This document shows, one piece after another, positions 16,681-25,145 of a stretch of DNA of 64,000 nt. The notes under the pieces are model-generated. The model did no database searches, was not told the DNA's origin, and saw only the letters and a list, made by a program, of their open reading frames with translations. Made by a program: the position numbers and the translations under genes. The DNA lies in contig DATFFH010000019.1 of assembly GCA_035250245.1 (NCBI GenBank), positions 45,932 to 109,931 of the forward strand. The letters run 5' to 3'. The stretch's first letter is position 1, and each line of letters starts with the position of its first letter. This DNA is from Luteimonas_C sp035250245 (lineage in GTDB: Bacteria > Pseudomonadota > Gammaproteobacteria > Xanthomonadales > Xanthomonadaceae).

Positions 16681-17294
16681 TCGTTCTCCTGCGTCAGCGG
16701 ACGTAGCCAGAAAGTCAGTTCATGTTCGCAATCGCCGCGGCCGATTTCGTTCCAATGAAGATGCATGGCCATACCCGGTTGCCTGCGATAGCCCCGCTTA
16801 ACCCAGAACGCCTCGTTGCCGCGGTGATCGCGTGGCCGGCGCGGATCGTCCGCATCGCGGTCGACCGCGCAGAAAGCGGTCCAACGAAAGCGGCCGAGCG
16901 CTCGCGCATGCGCTTCGCGATGGTCGAAAAAGGCGTGGCCGACGCCCTGCCCGCGATAAGCCGGCAACAGCACCGATTCGCCGCAGTAAAAAACTTCTTC
17001 GACCGGCATACCGCGATCCAAGAATGGCGCCTGGAATTCGGCGGCATCGTCCGCCAAAGGCAAACCGGTCGATGCGCCGATCACCTTGTCGCCGTCGAAG
17101 GCCAGGACGAATACGCTGTTCGGCGATGCGGCGTAAGCGGCCAGGTATTCACGTTCGTAGGCCCGACTGCCTTCGTACAGATAGGGCCAGTCGCGGAATA
17201 CTGTCATGCGCAACTCGGCGACGGCGTCCAGATAAGGCGCGACTTCGGCTCCGCGAAAACGAGCGATGGCGAGGGTTGAGGACATCCTGCCCAC
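16677..17294 (-). CDS. GNAT-family N-acetyltransferase
   Basis: About 205 residues with the GNAT core: FVLAFDGDKVIGASTGLPL (strand 2-3), then the acetyl-CoA pyrophosphate loop VLLPAYRGQGVGHAFFDHRE. The shown start is a GTG with AGGG upstream; an ATG three codons later (17285) is equally possible. It is co-transcribed with, and overlaps by ATGA, the carbon-nitrogen hydrolase. Acceptor substrate unknown. Confidence 0.83.
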   Translation of the reverse strand: MGRMSSTLAIARFRGAEVAPYLDAVAELRMTVFRDWPYLYEGSRAYEREYLAAYAASPNSVFVLAFDGDKVIGASTGLPLADDAAEFQAPFLDRGMPVEEVFYCGESVLLPAYRGQGVGHAFFDHREAHARALGRFRWTAFCAVDRDADDPRRPRDHRGNEAFWVKRGYRRQPGMAMHLHWNEIGRGDCEHELTFWLRPLTQENE

Positions 17295-17330
17295 TTTACC
17301 CTACGCCATCCATCAAACCGTTCGCGATCC

Positions 17331-17353
17331 GTAGGCTGGGTTGAAAACCCAGC
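17331..17353 (+). repeat. Single GTAG palindrome, GTAGGCTGGGTT family
   Basis: GTAGGCTGGGTT-GA-AAACCCAGC is a lone GTAG-headed hairpin between the acetyltransferase promoter region and the 3' end of creD. It is the only unpaired representative of this stem sequence in the window. Confidence 0.6.
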
Positions 17354-17390
17354 ATCGCCATGGTCCGTCAACGAGTAAGTCGCATCGAAA

Positions 17391-18713
17391 TCAGCGCAAC
17401 GACGACCCCAGCTCGTACCAATCCACCTTGCGCGTCGCCCACATGATTCCGGCCAAGATCGCGAACAGCAGCACCGAACCCATCAACAGCGCGTTGTCCT
17501 CGGAGATCAGCAGCCCGTACAACACGCCGTACAGCAGGGTCAGCATCGCCGCGAACCCGAGCCCGCGCAGCCGGCTGCGCAGCACATGGCTCAGGTAGAA
17601 ACCTTGCAGGCCGATGCAGGCCGCAGCCGAGGCCAGATACGCCTGCCAGAACGGGATGTGTTCGGATAGGCCGAGCAGCAGCAGGAAGAAAATCGCCAGA
17701 GCCAAGCCGACTAGCAGATATTGCAGCGGATGGATCGGCAGCCTCTTGATCAATTCGAACATCGCGAAACCGACGAAAGTCAGCACGATGAAGAGAATGC
17801 CGTATTTGCTGGCGCGGTCGGCTTGGGAATAGATGTTGACCGGGTCGACCAGACTTACCTGCAGGCTATCCAGCGGCTTGTCGCCGGCGATGCCGTAACC
17901 GGTGGCCAGCTGTCCTTGCGCATCGCTCGCCAGAGAAGAAATATCCCAGCCCGCATCGAAGCCGTTGGCCGCGATCTTGCGCGTTTGCGGCAGGAAACGC
18001 CCGCCGAACTGCGGGTGCGGCCATGCCGAACGCAGCTGGATGCTATTGCTGTCGGCAACCGGCACGACGGAGAGCGACTCGGTCCCGGCGATCGCGAACT
18101 CGATGCGCACGTCGCGTCCGGGCACCAACCCCGGCGCCGCGGGCGGCAATTCGGCATGCACTCCACCGATCTGGCGCATTGCATCGCGCGTGCCGGGCGC
18201 GAAACGACCCGCCTGGCCGTCGATGGTGAGCTTGGGCGTGCCAACGAAGCCGCGCACATCCTGCACGCCCAGGATCAGGTAAGGCTTACCGTAGCTGCGC
18301 ACGCCTTCGTCCGCAGGCAAGGGCTTGTCGAACGTCGCATTCAACGTGCCGCGCCAGGTGTAGATCCGCACCTCATGCAAACCCAGCTTGCGCGTTTCCG
18401 GCAGCAACTGGCCTTGCATGCGCACCGAACGCGGCGTCTGCAGCACGTAGCCTGTCACCGTCTCGGTTTTCTTCTGCGGAAAATTCCGCGCATCGACCGT
18501 GTCGACTTCGCGCGTCTCCGACCACGGGACCACGCGCAAGGGTCCGGCGATGGTCTGCGAGCCGGCGACGCTCTGCATGATCTGCTCCACCGCCTGATTG
18601 CGATACATCTGCCGTTCCTGGATAGAACCGCGGATCATCGTCAACGGCACCAACAGCAACAGCACCAGACCGCCTACGGTCAGGAAACGCAGCAATAGAC
18701 GCATGTTTTTCAT
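17391..18713 (-). CDS. creD: Inner-membrane protein CreD
   Basis: A 440-residue protein with one N-terminal membrane helix (RLLLRFLTVGGLVLLLLVPL), a large periplasmic region of about 260 residues and five to six C-terminal helices beginning near ASKYGILFIVLTFVGFAMFEL. That is the CreD (inner-membrane beta-lactam tolerance/colicin protein) architecture, including RLPIHPLQYLLVGLALAIFF. CreD is the classic CreBC target. It follows creB-creC on the same strand, separated by 200 bases that hold a REPIN and a cre-tag-like site. An internal ATG at 18704 is an alternative start. Confidence 0.88.
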   Translation of the reverse strand: MKNMRLLLRFLTVGGLVLLLLVPLTMIRGSIQERQMYRNQAVEQIMQSVAGSQTIAGPLRVVPWSETREVDTVDARNFPQKKTETVTGYVLQTPRSVRMQGQLLPETRKLGLHEVRIYTWRGTLNATFDKPLPADEGVRSYGKPYLILGVQDVRGFVGTPKLTIDGQAGRFAPGTRDAMRQIGGVHAELPPAAPGLVPGRDVRIEFAIAGTESLSVVPVADSNSIQLRSAWPHPQFGGRFLPQTRKIAANGFDAGWDISSLASDAQGQLATGYGIAGDKPLDSLQVSLVDPVNIYSQADRASKYGILFIVLTFVGFAMFELIKRLPIHPLQYLLVGLALAIFFLLLLGLSEHIPFWQAYLASAAACIGLQGFYLSHVLRSRLRGLGFAAMLTLLYGVLYGLLISEDNALLMGSVLLFAILAGIMWATRKVDWYELGSSLR

Positions 18714-18778
18714 GGAAGCGGCTCGAGATTGGACGCCGATAGCCTGTCCGCCGCCAATGAGGCCCCGAAGCGCCGGAT

Positions 18779-18794
18779 TTGAAGCGAATGTGAA
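18779..18794 (-). promoter_or_regulatory. Cre-tag-like CreB binding site before creD
   Basis: On the minus strand the sequence is TTCAC-ATTCGC-TTCAA. The CreB consensus in Escherichia coli is TTCAC, six bases, TTCAC, so spacing is exact and one base differs. It ends 65 bases before the creD start, a plausible activator position. Confidence 0.65.
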
Positions 18795-18823
18795 GTCTCG
18801 ATCCCGAGCCTGGAGCAGCTCTT

Positions 18824-18892
18824 GTAGGTGCGAATTCATTCGCACGCTGTTCGCTACGGGACGGTAAAGCGCGCGAATGAATTCGCACCTAC
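18824..18892. repeat. REPIN-like inverted pair, GTAGGTGCGAATTC family
   Basis: GTAGGTGCGAATTCATTCGCAC and the inverted GCGAATGAATTCGCACCTAC enclose about 27 bases. It lies in the creC-creD gap and separates creC from the cre-tag site. Only example of this stem in the window. Confidence 0.85.
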
Positions 18893-18913
18893 GAGAGCTT
18901 TCGGCGAACGGCG

Positions 18914-20347
18914 CTACGAAACTGCGGCAGGGATGCGCAATTCGGCCCACGTGCCGCCGCCCGTACGCGGCTCCAGTCGCACGCTGCCGCCATGCAACGA
19001 CGTCACTTCGCGGACGAAGGTCAGCCCCAAACCAGTGCTGCGCGCACCCTGCGGGCGCGGCAATGAATAGAAGCGCTCGAACACACGTTCGGCAGCGAAA
19101 TCCGGCACGCCGGGACCGCGGTCGCCGATGCGCAGCACGGCGTCGCGCCCGTCCGCGCCGCATTCGATGTCGATGCTGCCTTCGCGCGGCGAGAAGTCGA
19201 TGGCGTTGTCGAGCAGGTTGCGCAGGGCTTGCCGCAATAGGAAGCGATCCCCCTCCACCGCGACCGGCCGCTCCGGATCGGCGAAATCCAAGGTCAAGCC
19301 GGCCTGCGCCAGCCGCGGCCCCAATTCTCCTGCCACCTCGGCGACCAGCGCCGCGGCATCGATCCGCTCGCGCTGGCCGAGTTCGCGGCGATGCTCCACC
19401 GCAGCCAGCGCCAGCAGCTTCTCGATCATTTCCGTCAAGCGTTCGCTTTGCCCCTGCACATTGGCCGCGAAGCGCGCGCGGTCGGTTTCCGATAGCGGTT
19501 CCTGCAGGATCTCCGCCGCGCCGCGGATCGCCGCCAGCGGGCTCTTCATCTCGTGGGTCAGCGTCTGCACGTACTGCTCGACGTATTGCTTGCCTTCCAA
19601 TTCCCGGCGCATCGTTTCCAGCGCGCGACCCAGATCGCCGATCTCGTCGCGCCGGCGCGGCGGCGGCGGCGCGCGTTCACCGCGACTGACCGCCTGCGCG
19701 TAACGGTTGAGGCGGCCGATGCCGCGCGACAGCCACCAGGCCATCGCCAATCCGATCAGCGCCGACAGGCCCAGCAACCATCCGCCTTTGCGCAGGATGT
19801 TGCGCTGGCTGCGCTCGATCACCGGCTCCATGGTCCGGTTGGCCTTGGCCACGGTCAGCACACCGATGATTTTTTCGCCATCCAGGATCGGCGCAGCCAC
19901 ATGCATCACCGTGTTCTGCCGATCGCCCGGCGTTTCGCCGCTGGAACGCGCACCGTATTCGCCGCGCAAAGTGCGATAGACATCATTCCAGCGCGAATAG
20001 TCTTTGCCGACCGCTTCGTTGCGCGAATCGTAGACCACGATGCCGCGCGCATCGGAAACCAGGATGCGGCCTTCCAGCCGTTCCTTGCGCGTGCCCCAGA
20101 TGTCCGCGCCCAAGCGTCGATTGCCGGCGGCTGCGATGTTGCGGGCGAAAGCGCCGTCGGCGATGCGGCCTGCCTTCATGTCGTCGGCCGCAAGCGCGGC
20201 CAGCACGTTGGCTGTGTCCGCCAGGTTGGCTTCCATCGCCTGGCGCACGCCCGGCTTCACTTCGTCGACGAATACCCGCATCACGAAGAACGCGGCCACG
20301 CCGACGATCAGGAAGAAGCCGAGGAACAGCCGCAGCCCGAGCTTCAC
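18914..20347 (-). CDS. creC: Sensor histidine kinase CreC
   Basis: A 477-residue kinase with an N-terminal helix (LFLGFFLIVGVAAFFVM), a periplasmic sensor of about 150 residues, a second helix (GWLLGLSALIGLAMAWWL), a HAMP segment and the characteristic CreC H-box VQTLTHEMKSPLAAIRGAAEIL. The ATPase domain has LLDNAIDFSPREG, GDRGPGVPD and STGLGLTFVREV. It responds to carbon and fermentation state in Escherichia coli and phosphorylates CreB; in other genera the homologous pair controls beta-lactamase and biofilm traits. The start codon is GTG, placed immediately after the creB TGA. Confidence 0.9.
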   Translation of the reverse strand: MKLGLRLFLGFFLIVGVAAFFVMRVFVDEVKPGVRQAMEANLADTANVLAALAADDMKAGRIADGAFARNIAAAGNRRLGADIWGTRKERLEGRILVSDARGIVVYDSRNEAVGKDYSRWNDVYRTLRGEYGARSSGETPGDRQNTVMHVAAPILDGEKIIGVLTVAKANRTMEPVIERSQRNILRKGGWLLGLSALIGLAMAWWLSRGIGRLNRYAQAVSRGERAPPPPRRRDEIGDLGRALETMRRELEGKQYVEQYVQTLTHEMKSPLAAIRGAAEILQEPLSETDRARFAANVQGQSERLTEMIEKLLALAAVEHRRELGQRERIDAAALVAEVAGELGPRLAQAGLTLDFADPERPVAVEGDRFLLRQALRNLLDNAIDFSPREGSIDIECGADGRDAVLRIGDRGPGVPDFAAERVFERFYSLPRPQGARSTGLGLTFVREVTSLHGGSVRLEPRTGGGTWAELRIPAAVS

Positions 20348-21025
20348 TCAGACCTCGATGGAATAGCCGATGCCGCGATGGGTGCGGATCGGATCCGGAT
20401 CCGCGCCGGCTTCGCGCAGCTTGGCGCGCAGCGTCTTGACGTGGGTGTCGACGGTGCGGTCGGCGCTGTCGCTGTCGCCGTCCCAAGCGCGGTCCAGCAA
20501 TTGCGCGCGGCTCAGGATCGCGCCCGGCCGGCGCAGCAGTTCGGCCAACAGACCGTATTCGTAGCGGGTCAATTCCAGCGCGTGGCCGGCGTAACGGATG
20601 CGGCGGCCTTCGCTGTCCACCTCGAAACGGCCGTAGCTGCGCGTGCCCGTCGCCGGTGCGTGCCGGCGCAGGCGCGCACGCACGCGCGCGGCGAGTTCGC
20701 GCGGCGAGAAGGGTTTGGCCATGTAGTCGTCGGCCCCTAGTTCCAGGCCCAGGACGCGGTCGATCTCGTCGTTGCGGGCGGTGAGGAAGATCACCGGCAG
20801 GTCGCTGAAGGCGCGCAGGTTCTTGCAGACCTCGAAGCCGCTCACATCCGGCAGGCCCACGTCCAGCAGCAACAGATCGACGCCACCCGCGCGCACCCGC
20901 GGCAGCACCTGGCCGCCCAGCAGGCAATGCTCCACCGCGAAGCCTTCGCTGCGCAGCGCATAGACCACCGCGTCGGCGATGGCGGTTTCGTCTTCGGCCA
21001 GCAGGATCGTCGGGTTCGTGGGCAT
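20348..21025 (-). CDS. creB: Response regulator CreB
   Basis: An OmpR-family regulator of 225 residues from the ATG at 21025 (MPTNPTILLAEDE). The receiver has LLLLDVGLPDVSGF (phosphoacceptor Asp) and YMAKPFSPREL; the winged helix has ELTRYEYGLLAELLRRPGAILSR and the recognition helix DRTVDTHVKTLRAKLREAG. Linkage to creC and creD identifies it as CreB. The gene is divergent from rlmJ with only 31 bases between starts, so the promoters overlap. Confidence 0.9.
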   Translation of the reverse strand: MPTNPTILLAEDETAIADAVVYALRSEGFAVEHCLLGGQVLPRVRAGGVDLLLLDVGLPDVSGFEVCKNLRAFSDLPVIFLTARNDEIDRVLGLELGADDYMAKPFSPRELAARVRARLRRHAPATGTRSYGRFEVDSEGRRIRYAGHALELTRYEYGLLAELLRRPGAILSRAQLLDRAWDGDSDSADRTVDTHVKTLRAKLREAGADPDPIRTHRGIGYSIEV

Positions 21026-21056
21026 GGCGTCAGCATAGCGGCTGTATGCTGCCGGC

Positions 21057-21914
21057 ATGAACTACCGCCACGCCTTTCATGCCGGCAACCATGCCGACGT
21101 GCTCAAGCACGTCGTCCTGCTCGCGGTCTGCGACGCCCTGACCGCCAAGCCGACGCCGGCCTTCGCCCTGGATACCCATGCCGGACGCGGCCTGTACCGG
21201 CTCAAATCGGGATCCGCGCAAAGGACCGGGGAAGCCGAACAAGGCATCGGTCGCCTGCTCGCCGCGCAACCGCGCGATCCGGCCATCGGCCGCTATCTGA
21301 AGGCCGTGGCCGCCTGCCGCGCTGCGCACGGGCACGATGCCTACCCCGGATCGCCTTGGCTGCTGGCCCACGCGTTGCGCGAACAGGACCGGATCGCCTG
21401 CTGCGAAATGCAGCCGATCGAAGCTGACGCGCTGAAGGCGAATTTCGCCGGCGACGCGCGCGTGACCGTGCGCGCGAGCGACGGCTACGCGGCGATCAAA
21501 GCCCTGCTGCCGCCGAAAGCCGGTATAGCGAAGCTCGGACGCGGCCTGGTGCTGATCGACCCGCCGTACGAAGCGCAGCTGGAAGAATTCGACGCCGCCC
21601 TGGCCGCCTTGCGCGAAGGCCTGCAGCGCTGGCCGCAAGGCACGTTCGCCTTGTGGTATCCGATCAAGCTGCGTCGGCACTTGCAGCCTTTCTATCGCAA
21701 GGCCGCGAACCTGCAAGCCAAGTCCGCGCTGGTCTCCGAACTGCTGGTGCGCGCCGACGATTCGCCGCTGCGCATGAACGGCAGCGGCATACTGCTGCTC
21801 AATGCGCCATGGAAACTGGACGAGGCGCTGAAGACCGTCTTGCCGACGCTGCGCAAAATCCTGGACGACGGCGGCGGAGCATCGGATCTGCGCTGGCTGC
21901 GCACGCCGGCTTAG
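21057..21914 (+). CDS. rlmJ: 23S rRNA (adenine2030-N6)-methyltransferase RlmJ
   Basis: The 285-residue protein opens with the RlmJ signature MNYRHAFHAGNHADVLKHVVL, followed by FALDTHAGRGLY (SAM motif I), and carries the adenine-N6 methyltransferase motif IV as DPPYE in LVLIDPPYEAQLEEF. RlmJ methylates A2030 of 23S rRNA. Length matches Escherichia coli RlmJ (280). The stop is followed seven bases later by a REPIN. Confidence 0.93.
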   Translation: MNYRHAFHAGNHADVLKHVVLLAVCDALTAKPTPAFALDTHAGRGLYRLKSGSAQRTGEAEQGIGRLLAAQPRDPAIGRYLKAVAACRAAHGHDAYPGSPWLLAHALREQDRIACCEMQPIEADALKANFAGDARVTVRASDGYAAIKALLPPKAGIAKLGRGLVLIDPPYEAQLEEFDAALAALREGLQRWPQGTFALWYPIKLRRHLQPFYRKAANLQAKSALVSELLVRADDSPLRMNGSGILLLNAPWKLDEALKTVLPTLRKILDDGGGASDLRWLRTPA

Positions 21915-21920
21915 CTTTTT

Positions 21921-21992
21921 GTAGAGTCGAGCCTTGCTCGACTGCTTTTGCCTTGCGTGATCGAAAAGCAGTCGAGCAAGGCTCGACTCTAC
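21921..21992. repeat. REPIN-like inverted pair, GTAGAGTCGAGC family
   Basis: GTAGAGTCGAGCC-TT-GCTCGACTGC and its inverted copy ending CTAC are separated by about 20 bases, in the convergent gap between rlmJ and the cation transporter. Nearly identical to the copy at 15732. Confidence 0.92.
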
Positions 21993-22002
21993 AAAAGCGA
22001 TG

Positions 22003-22917
22003 TCACGCTCCGGCTTTGACGTCCGGTTCGAAGAAGCTCCACCGCACTTCCGGGAACTCGGCCTTGAACGCGCGTTCCACCGCGTTGATCTGCTCGGCCA
22101 AGGCGCGCGCGCTCTGCTGTTCGCTCATCTCGGCCTGCACCGACACCAGCGCTTCGTTGCCCAGCTGCAGCGTGATCAGGCTGATCACCCGGCCGATCTC
22201 GGCCCGGCCCTCGAGGAAGGCGCGCATCTGCACCTGCCGCTCAGGATCCACGCTCTGCCCGATCAGCATCGCCTTGACCTCGATCGCCACGAACACCGCG
22301 ACCACGATCAGCAATACGCCGATGGCGACGGTGCCGATCGCATCCCAGGTCGGGTTGCCGGTGATCACGGCCAACATCACCGCGGCCAGCGCGAACACCA
22401 GGCCGAGCAGCGCCGCCAAATCTTCGCCGAAGATCACCACCAATTCGGCCTGGCGGCTTTGCCGGAACCATTGCCACAACGAGCGTCCGCCGCGGGCCTT
22501 GTTCACCTCGTGCAGGCAGGCCCGCATCGAAACCGCTTCGGCCGCGATGCCGAACACCAGCACGCCGGCCGCCCACCACCACTGCTTCAGCGGCTCAGGA
22601 TGCTGCAGTTTGTGGATGCCTTCGTACAGCGAGAACATGCCGCCGACGGTGAACAGCATCACCGCCACCAGGAACGACCAGAAATAGATGGCCTTGCCGT
22701 AGCCCAGCGGGTAGTCCGGCGACGGTGGCCGCTTGGCCTGGCGCATGCCCAGCAACAGCAGCAATTGGTTGCCGCAGTCGGCCAGCGAGTGCACCGTCTC
22801 GGCCAGCATCGCGCTGGATCCGGTGAAAAACGCGGCCACGCCCTTGGCGCAGGCGATGGCGAAATTGGCGCCTAGGGCGAACAAGATCGCACGGGTGGAA
22901 TCGCCGCTACCGGCCAT
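22003..22917 (-). CDS. Cation diffusion facilitator, SLC30A9-like branch
   Basis: A 304-residue transporter with six predicted helices and a cytoplasmic C-terminal domain of about 90 residues. Helix 2 retains HSLADCGNQ, matching the metal-binding H-x3-D arrangement. After it, YPLGYGKAIYFWSFLVAVMLF and GGMFSLYEG resemble the ZnT9/SLC30A9 group. In helix 5 the usual HxxxD is replaced by GEDLAALLGL, as in that branch, so the transported ion is less certain than for zinc exporters. Ends 10 bases from a REPIN. Confidence 0.8.
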   Translation of the reverse strand: MAGSGDSTRAILFALGANFAIACAKGVAAFFTGSSAMLAETVHSLADCGNQLLLLLGMRQAKRPPSPDYPLGYGKAIYFWSFLVAVMLFTVGGMFSLYEGIHKLQHPEPLKQWWWAAGVLVFGIAAEAVSMRACLHEVNKARGGRSLWQWFRQSRQAELVVIFGEDLAALLGLVFALAAVMLAVITGNPTWDAIGTVAIGVLLIVVAVFVAIEVKAMLIGQSVDPERQVQMRAFLEGRAEIGRVISLITLQLGNEALVSVQAEMSEQQSARALAEQINAVERAFKAEFPEVRWSFFEPDVKAGA

Positions 22918-22980
22918 GGACGGACCTACGTCTTCGGTGGGCCCGGAAGTCTAGCAAAGCGCTGCCCGCGGCCGCCGCCT

Positions 22981-23324
22981 TCAGTCGGCCAGCTCTCGCT
23001 GCAGCTTGCGGCTGAGCTTGGCGCGCACCAATTCGTAGCTGCGGCGGATCAGCGCCTTGATTTCGTCTTCGGACAGCGCCCCGGCCTCGTCCAGGCTGAT
23101 CCAGTGCGCTCGCGCCAGATACGGCGCGGGAATGATGCCGGGACGGTCGGTCAGTTCCAGGAATCGCGATTCTTCGACCTTGAAGGCCAGTCCGCGGCCG
23201 CTACGGGCCTCCATCGCGCAAAACATCTTGCCCGCGACCGAAAACACGAGGTCATTGTCCCATTTCCGTCCTCGCCGACGCCCGGCCAGGCGGCAACGAA
23301 GCGGCGAATCGCAGCAGGTTTCAT
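22981..23324 (-). pseudogene. MmcQ/YjbR-family gene with an apparent one-base frameshift
   Basis: The 3' part (to 23247) encodes VFSVAGKMFCAME, DRPGIIPAPYLARAHWI and IRRSYELVRAKL, the DUF419 MmcQ/YjbR fold. The family's N-terminus is missing from this frame but occurs just upstream in another: an ATG at 23324 gives MKPAAIRRFVAAWPGVGED, ending about base 23268, after which the main frame resumes as RKWDNDLVFS. One extra C near 23268 would restore a 115-residue protein of normal length. This is either a true pseudogene, a sequencing error, or translation from the GTG at 23247. MmcQ/YjbR proteins are of unknown, possibly DNA-binding, function. Confidence 0.7.
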
Positions 23325-23368
23325 GCCGTAGAGGATAGCTTCACTTTCGGCATGCCAGCATTAGCGAG

Positions 23369-23905
23369 ATGAGCCCCCGCAATCGCCTGCCGCCGTGGCA
23401 CGAGCAAATGCGTCTGCCCAACGGCCGCGAAGTATTGATCCGGCCGATCAGGCCAGACGATGCCTATCCGCTTAAGGCCGCCTTCCCGCTGCTCGAGCCC
23501 GACGAGATCCGTCAGCGGTTCCTGTTCGCAATGAAAGAACTCGGCGACGAACAGGCCGAACGCCTGACCCATCCCGATCCGCGCACCGAATTCGCCCTGG
23601 TCGCGGCCGAGCCGCTGCCTCCGGGCGAAGCTCTGGTCGGCGCGGTCGCCCGCGTATCGATCGTGCCGGGCAGCCGCGAGGCCGAATTCGCCATCCTGGT
23701 CAGCCATTACATCGCCGGCATGGGTCTGGGCCGGCAATTGATGCGCCGCCTGGTGCGCTGGGCCAAGGGCAAGAAGCTGGAACGCCTGTACGGCGACGTG
23801 CTCGAACACAACCAGCCGATGCTGCAGCTGGCGCAATCGCTGGGCTTCCGCCGCGAGTCGGCCAATACGCCCGGCCTGGTGCGGGTCGCGCTCGATCTGC
23901 GCTGA
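23369..23905 (+). CDS. GNAT-family N-acetyltransferase
   Basis: A 178-residue protein starting with LPNGREVLIRPIRPDDAYPLKAAF and containing VGAVARVSIV, the motif-A segment YIAGMGLGRQLMRRLVRWAKGKKL and EHNQPMLQLAQSLGFRRE. The form resembles the C-terminal GNAT domain of Pat-type protein acetyltransferases, here free-standing without the acyl-CoA-synthetase-like domain. Substrate unknown, protein lysine acetylation is a possibility only. A hairpin with a TTTAG centre follows the stop. Confidence 0.8.
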   Translation: MSPRNRLPPWHEQMRLPNGREVLIRPIRPDDAYPLKAAFPLLEPDEIRQRFLFAMKELGDEQAERLTHPDPRTEFALVAAEPLPPGEALVGAVARVSIVPGSREAEFAILVSHYIAGMGLGRQLMRRLVRWAKGKKLERLYGDVLEHNQPMLQLAQSLGFRRESANTPGLVRVALDLR

Positions 23906-23911
23906 ACGGGC

Positions 23912-23932
23912 TACACCGACTTTAGTCGGTGT
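23912..23932 (+). terminator. Hairpin after the acetyltransferase gene
   Basis: ACACCGACT-TT-AGTCGGTGT is a perfect 9-pair hairpin seven bases after the stop codon, preceded by CTAC in the opposite orientation to the REP heads. No T-run follows, so it may be a repeat element acting as a 3' stem rather than a true terminator. Confidence 0.5.
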
Positions 23933-24075
23933 CCGGCCGCCACTTCTGTGATTTGAGAGTGCTGTCCGTCGACAGCGCCCGTCCATTTTCTGTCCGCAGG
24001 CCAGCGCCGCCCCCGTTGCATGGATCGAAGGCAACGGCATTCCGCCGCAGGGGCGAGGGGTCAACGGAGCATGAA

Positions 24076-25134
24076 ATGGCAAACGCGATCGATGAAAACC
24101 GTCTCAACGAATTCCTGGGCAAGGCCGTCGGCGATCTGGGCGCGGCGATCAGCGCCAGCCTGATGCTGGTCGGCGACCGGCTGGGCTTGTACAAGTCGTT
24201 GGCCGCGCAGTCCGCGACACCCGCCGAGTTGGCCGAACGCACCGGCACCAGCGAACGCTATGTCCGCGAATGGTTGGGCAACCAGGCGGCCGGCGGATAC
24301 GTTCAGTACGACTCGGCCAGCGGCCACTACTCGCTCAGCCCGGAGCAGGCGCTGTGCCTGGCCGATCCGTCCGGCCCGGTGGATTTGCCGGGCGCCTACA
24401 ACTTCGTGGAAGCCGCCTTCCACGCGCTTGACCGCACCACGGAGAATTTCCGCAGCGGCCGCGGCATGGAATGGGGCGAACATCATCCCTGCCTCTTCCA
24501 GGGAACCGAACGCTTTTTCCGCGCCGGCTACAACGCGCATCTGGTGACCGAATGGCTGCCGGCGCTGGACGGCGCCTTCGCCAAGCTCGAACGCGGTGCC
24601 AAGGTCGCCGACGTGGGCTGCGGCCACGGCGCCAGTACCGTGCTGATGGCGCGTACGTTCCCCAATTCGGAATTCGTGGGCTACGACTACCACCCCGATT
24701 CGATCCGCGTCGCCGCCGAGCGCGCCGCCGCCGCGGGCATCGGCAACGCGCGGTTCGAGGTTGCGGACGCGACCGGCTACGCGGAAGGCGATTTCGACCT
24801 CATCGCTTTCTTCGACTGCCTGCACGACATGGCCGATCCGGCCGGCGCCGCGAAACACGCCCGGAATGCGCTCAAGCCGGATGGTCACTGCCTGCTGGTC
24901 GAACCCTTCGCCGGCGACAAGGTCGAGGACAACCTCAACCCGGTAGGCCGGGTCTATTACGGCGCTTCTTCGCAGATCTGCGTGCCCGTGTCGCTGGCGC
25001 GCAAAGGACCCGCGCTCGGCGCGCAAGCCGGCGAGGCGCGCTTGCGCGGCGTGATGGAACAAGCTGGCTACGCCCGCTTCCGCCGCGCGGCGCAGACGCC
25101 CTTCAACCTCGTGCTCGAAGCGCGCCCGCAGTAA
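24076..25134 (+). CDS. Class I SAM-dependent methyltransferase with N-terminal winged helix
   Basis: The 352-residue product starts at MANAIDENR, six bases after a GGAG site. Residues 25-100 form a helix-turn-helix-like domain (LGLYKSLAAQSATPAELAERTGTSERYVREWLGNQ split across the region), as in Rv2258c-type and O-methyltransferase dimerisation domains. Residues about 175-290 are a Methyltransf_25 domain with motif I VADVGCGHGAST, D-motif YDYHPDS and FFDCLHDM. Substrate is not evident. Eleven bases separate it from a DUF4242 gene, so the two form an operon. Confidence 0.82.
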   Translation: MANAIDENRLNEFLGKAVGDLGAAISASLMLVGDRLGLYKSLAAQSATPAELAERTGTSERYVREWLGNQAAGGYVQYDSASGHYSLSPEQALCLADPSGPVDLPGAYNFVEAAFHALDRTTENFRSGRGMEWGEHHPCLFQGTERFFRAGYNAHLVTEWLPALDGAFAKLERGAKVADVGCGHGASTVLMARTFPNSEFVGYDYHPDSIRVAAERAAAAGIGNARFEVADATGYAEGDFDLIAFFDCLHDMADPAGAAKHARNALKPDGHCLLVEPFAGDKVEDNLNPVGRVYYGASSQICVPVSLARKGPALGAQAGEARLRGVMEQAGYARFRRAAQTPFNLVLEARPQ

Positions 25135-25145
25135 AGGAGGCCTCT

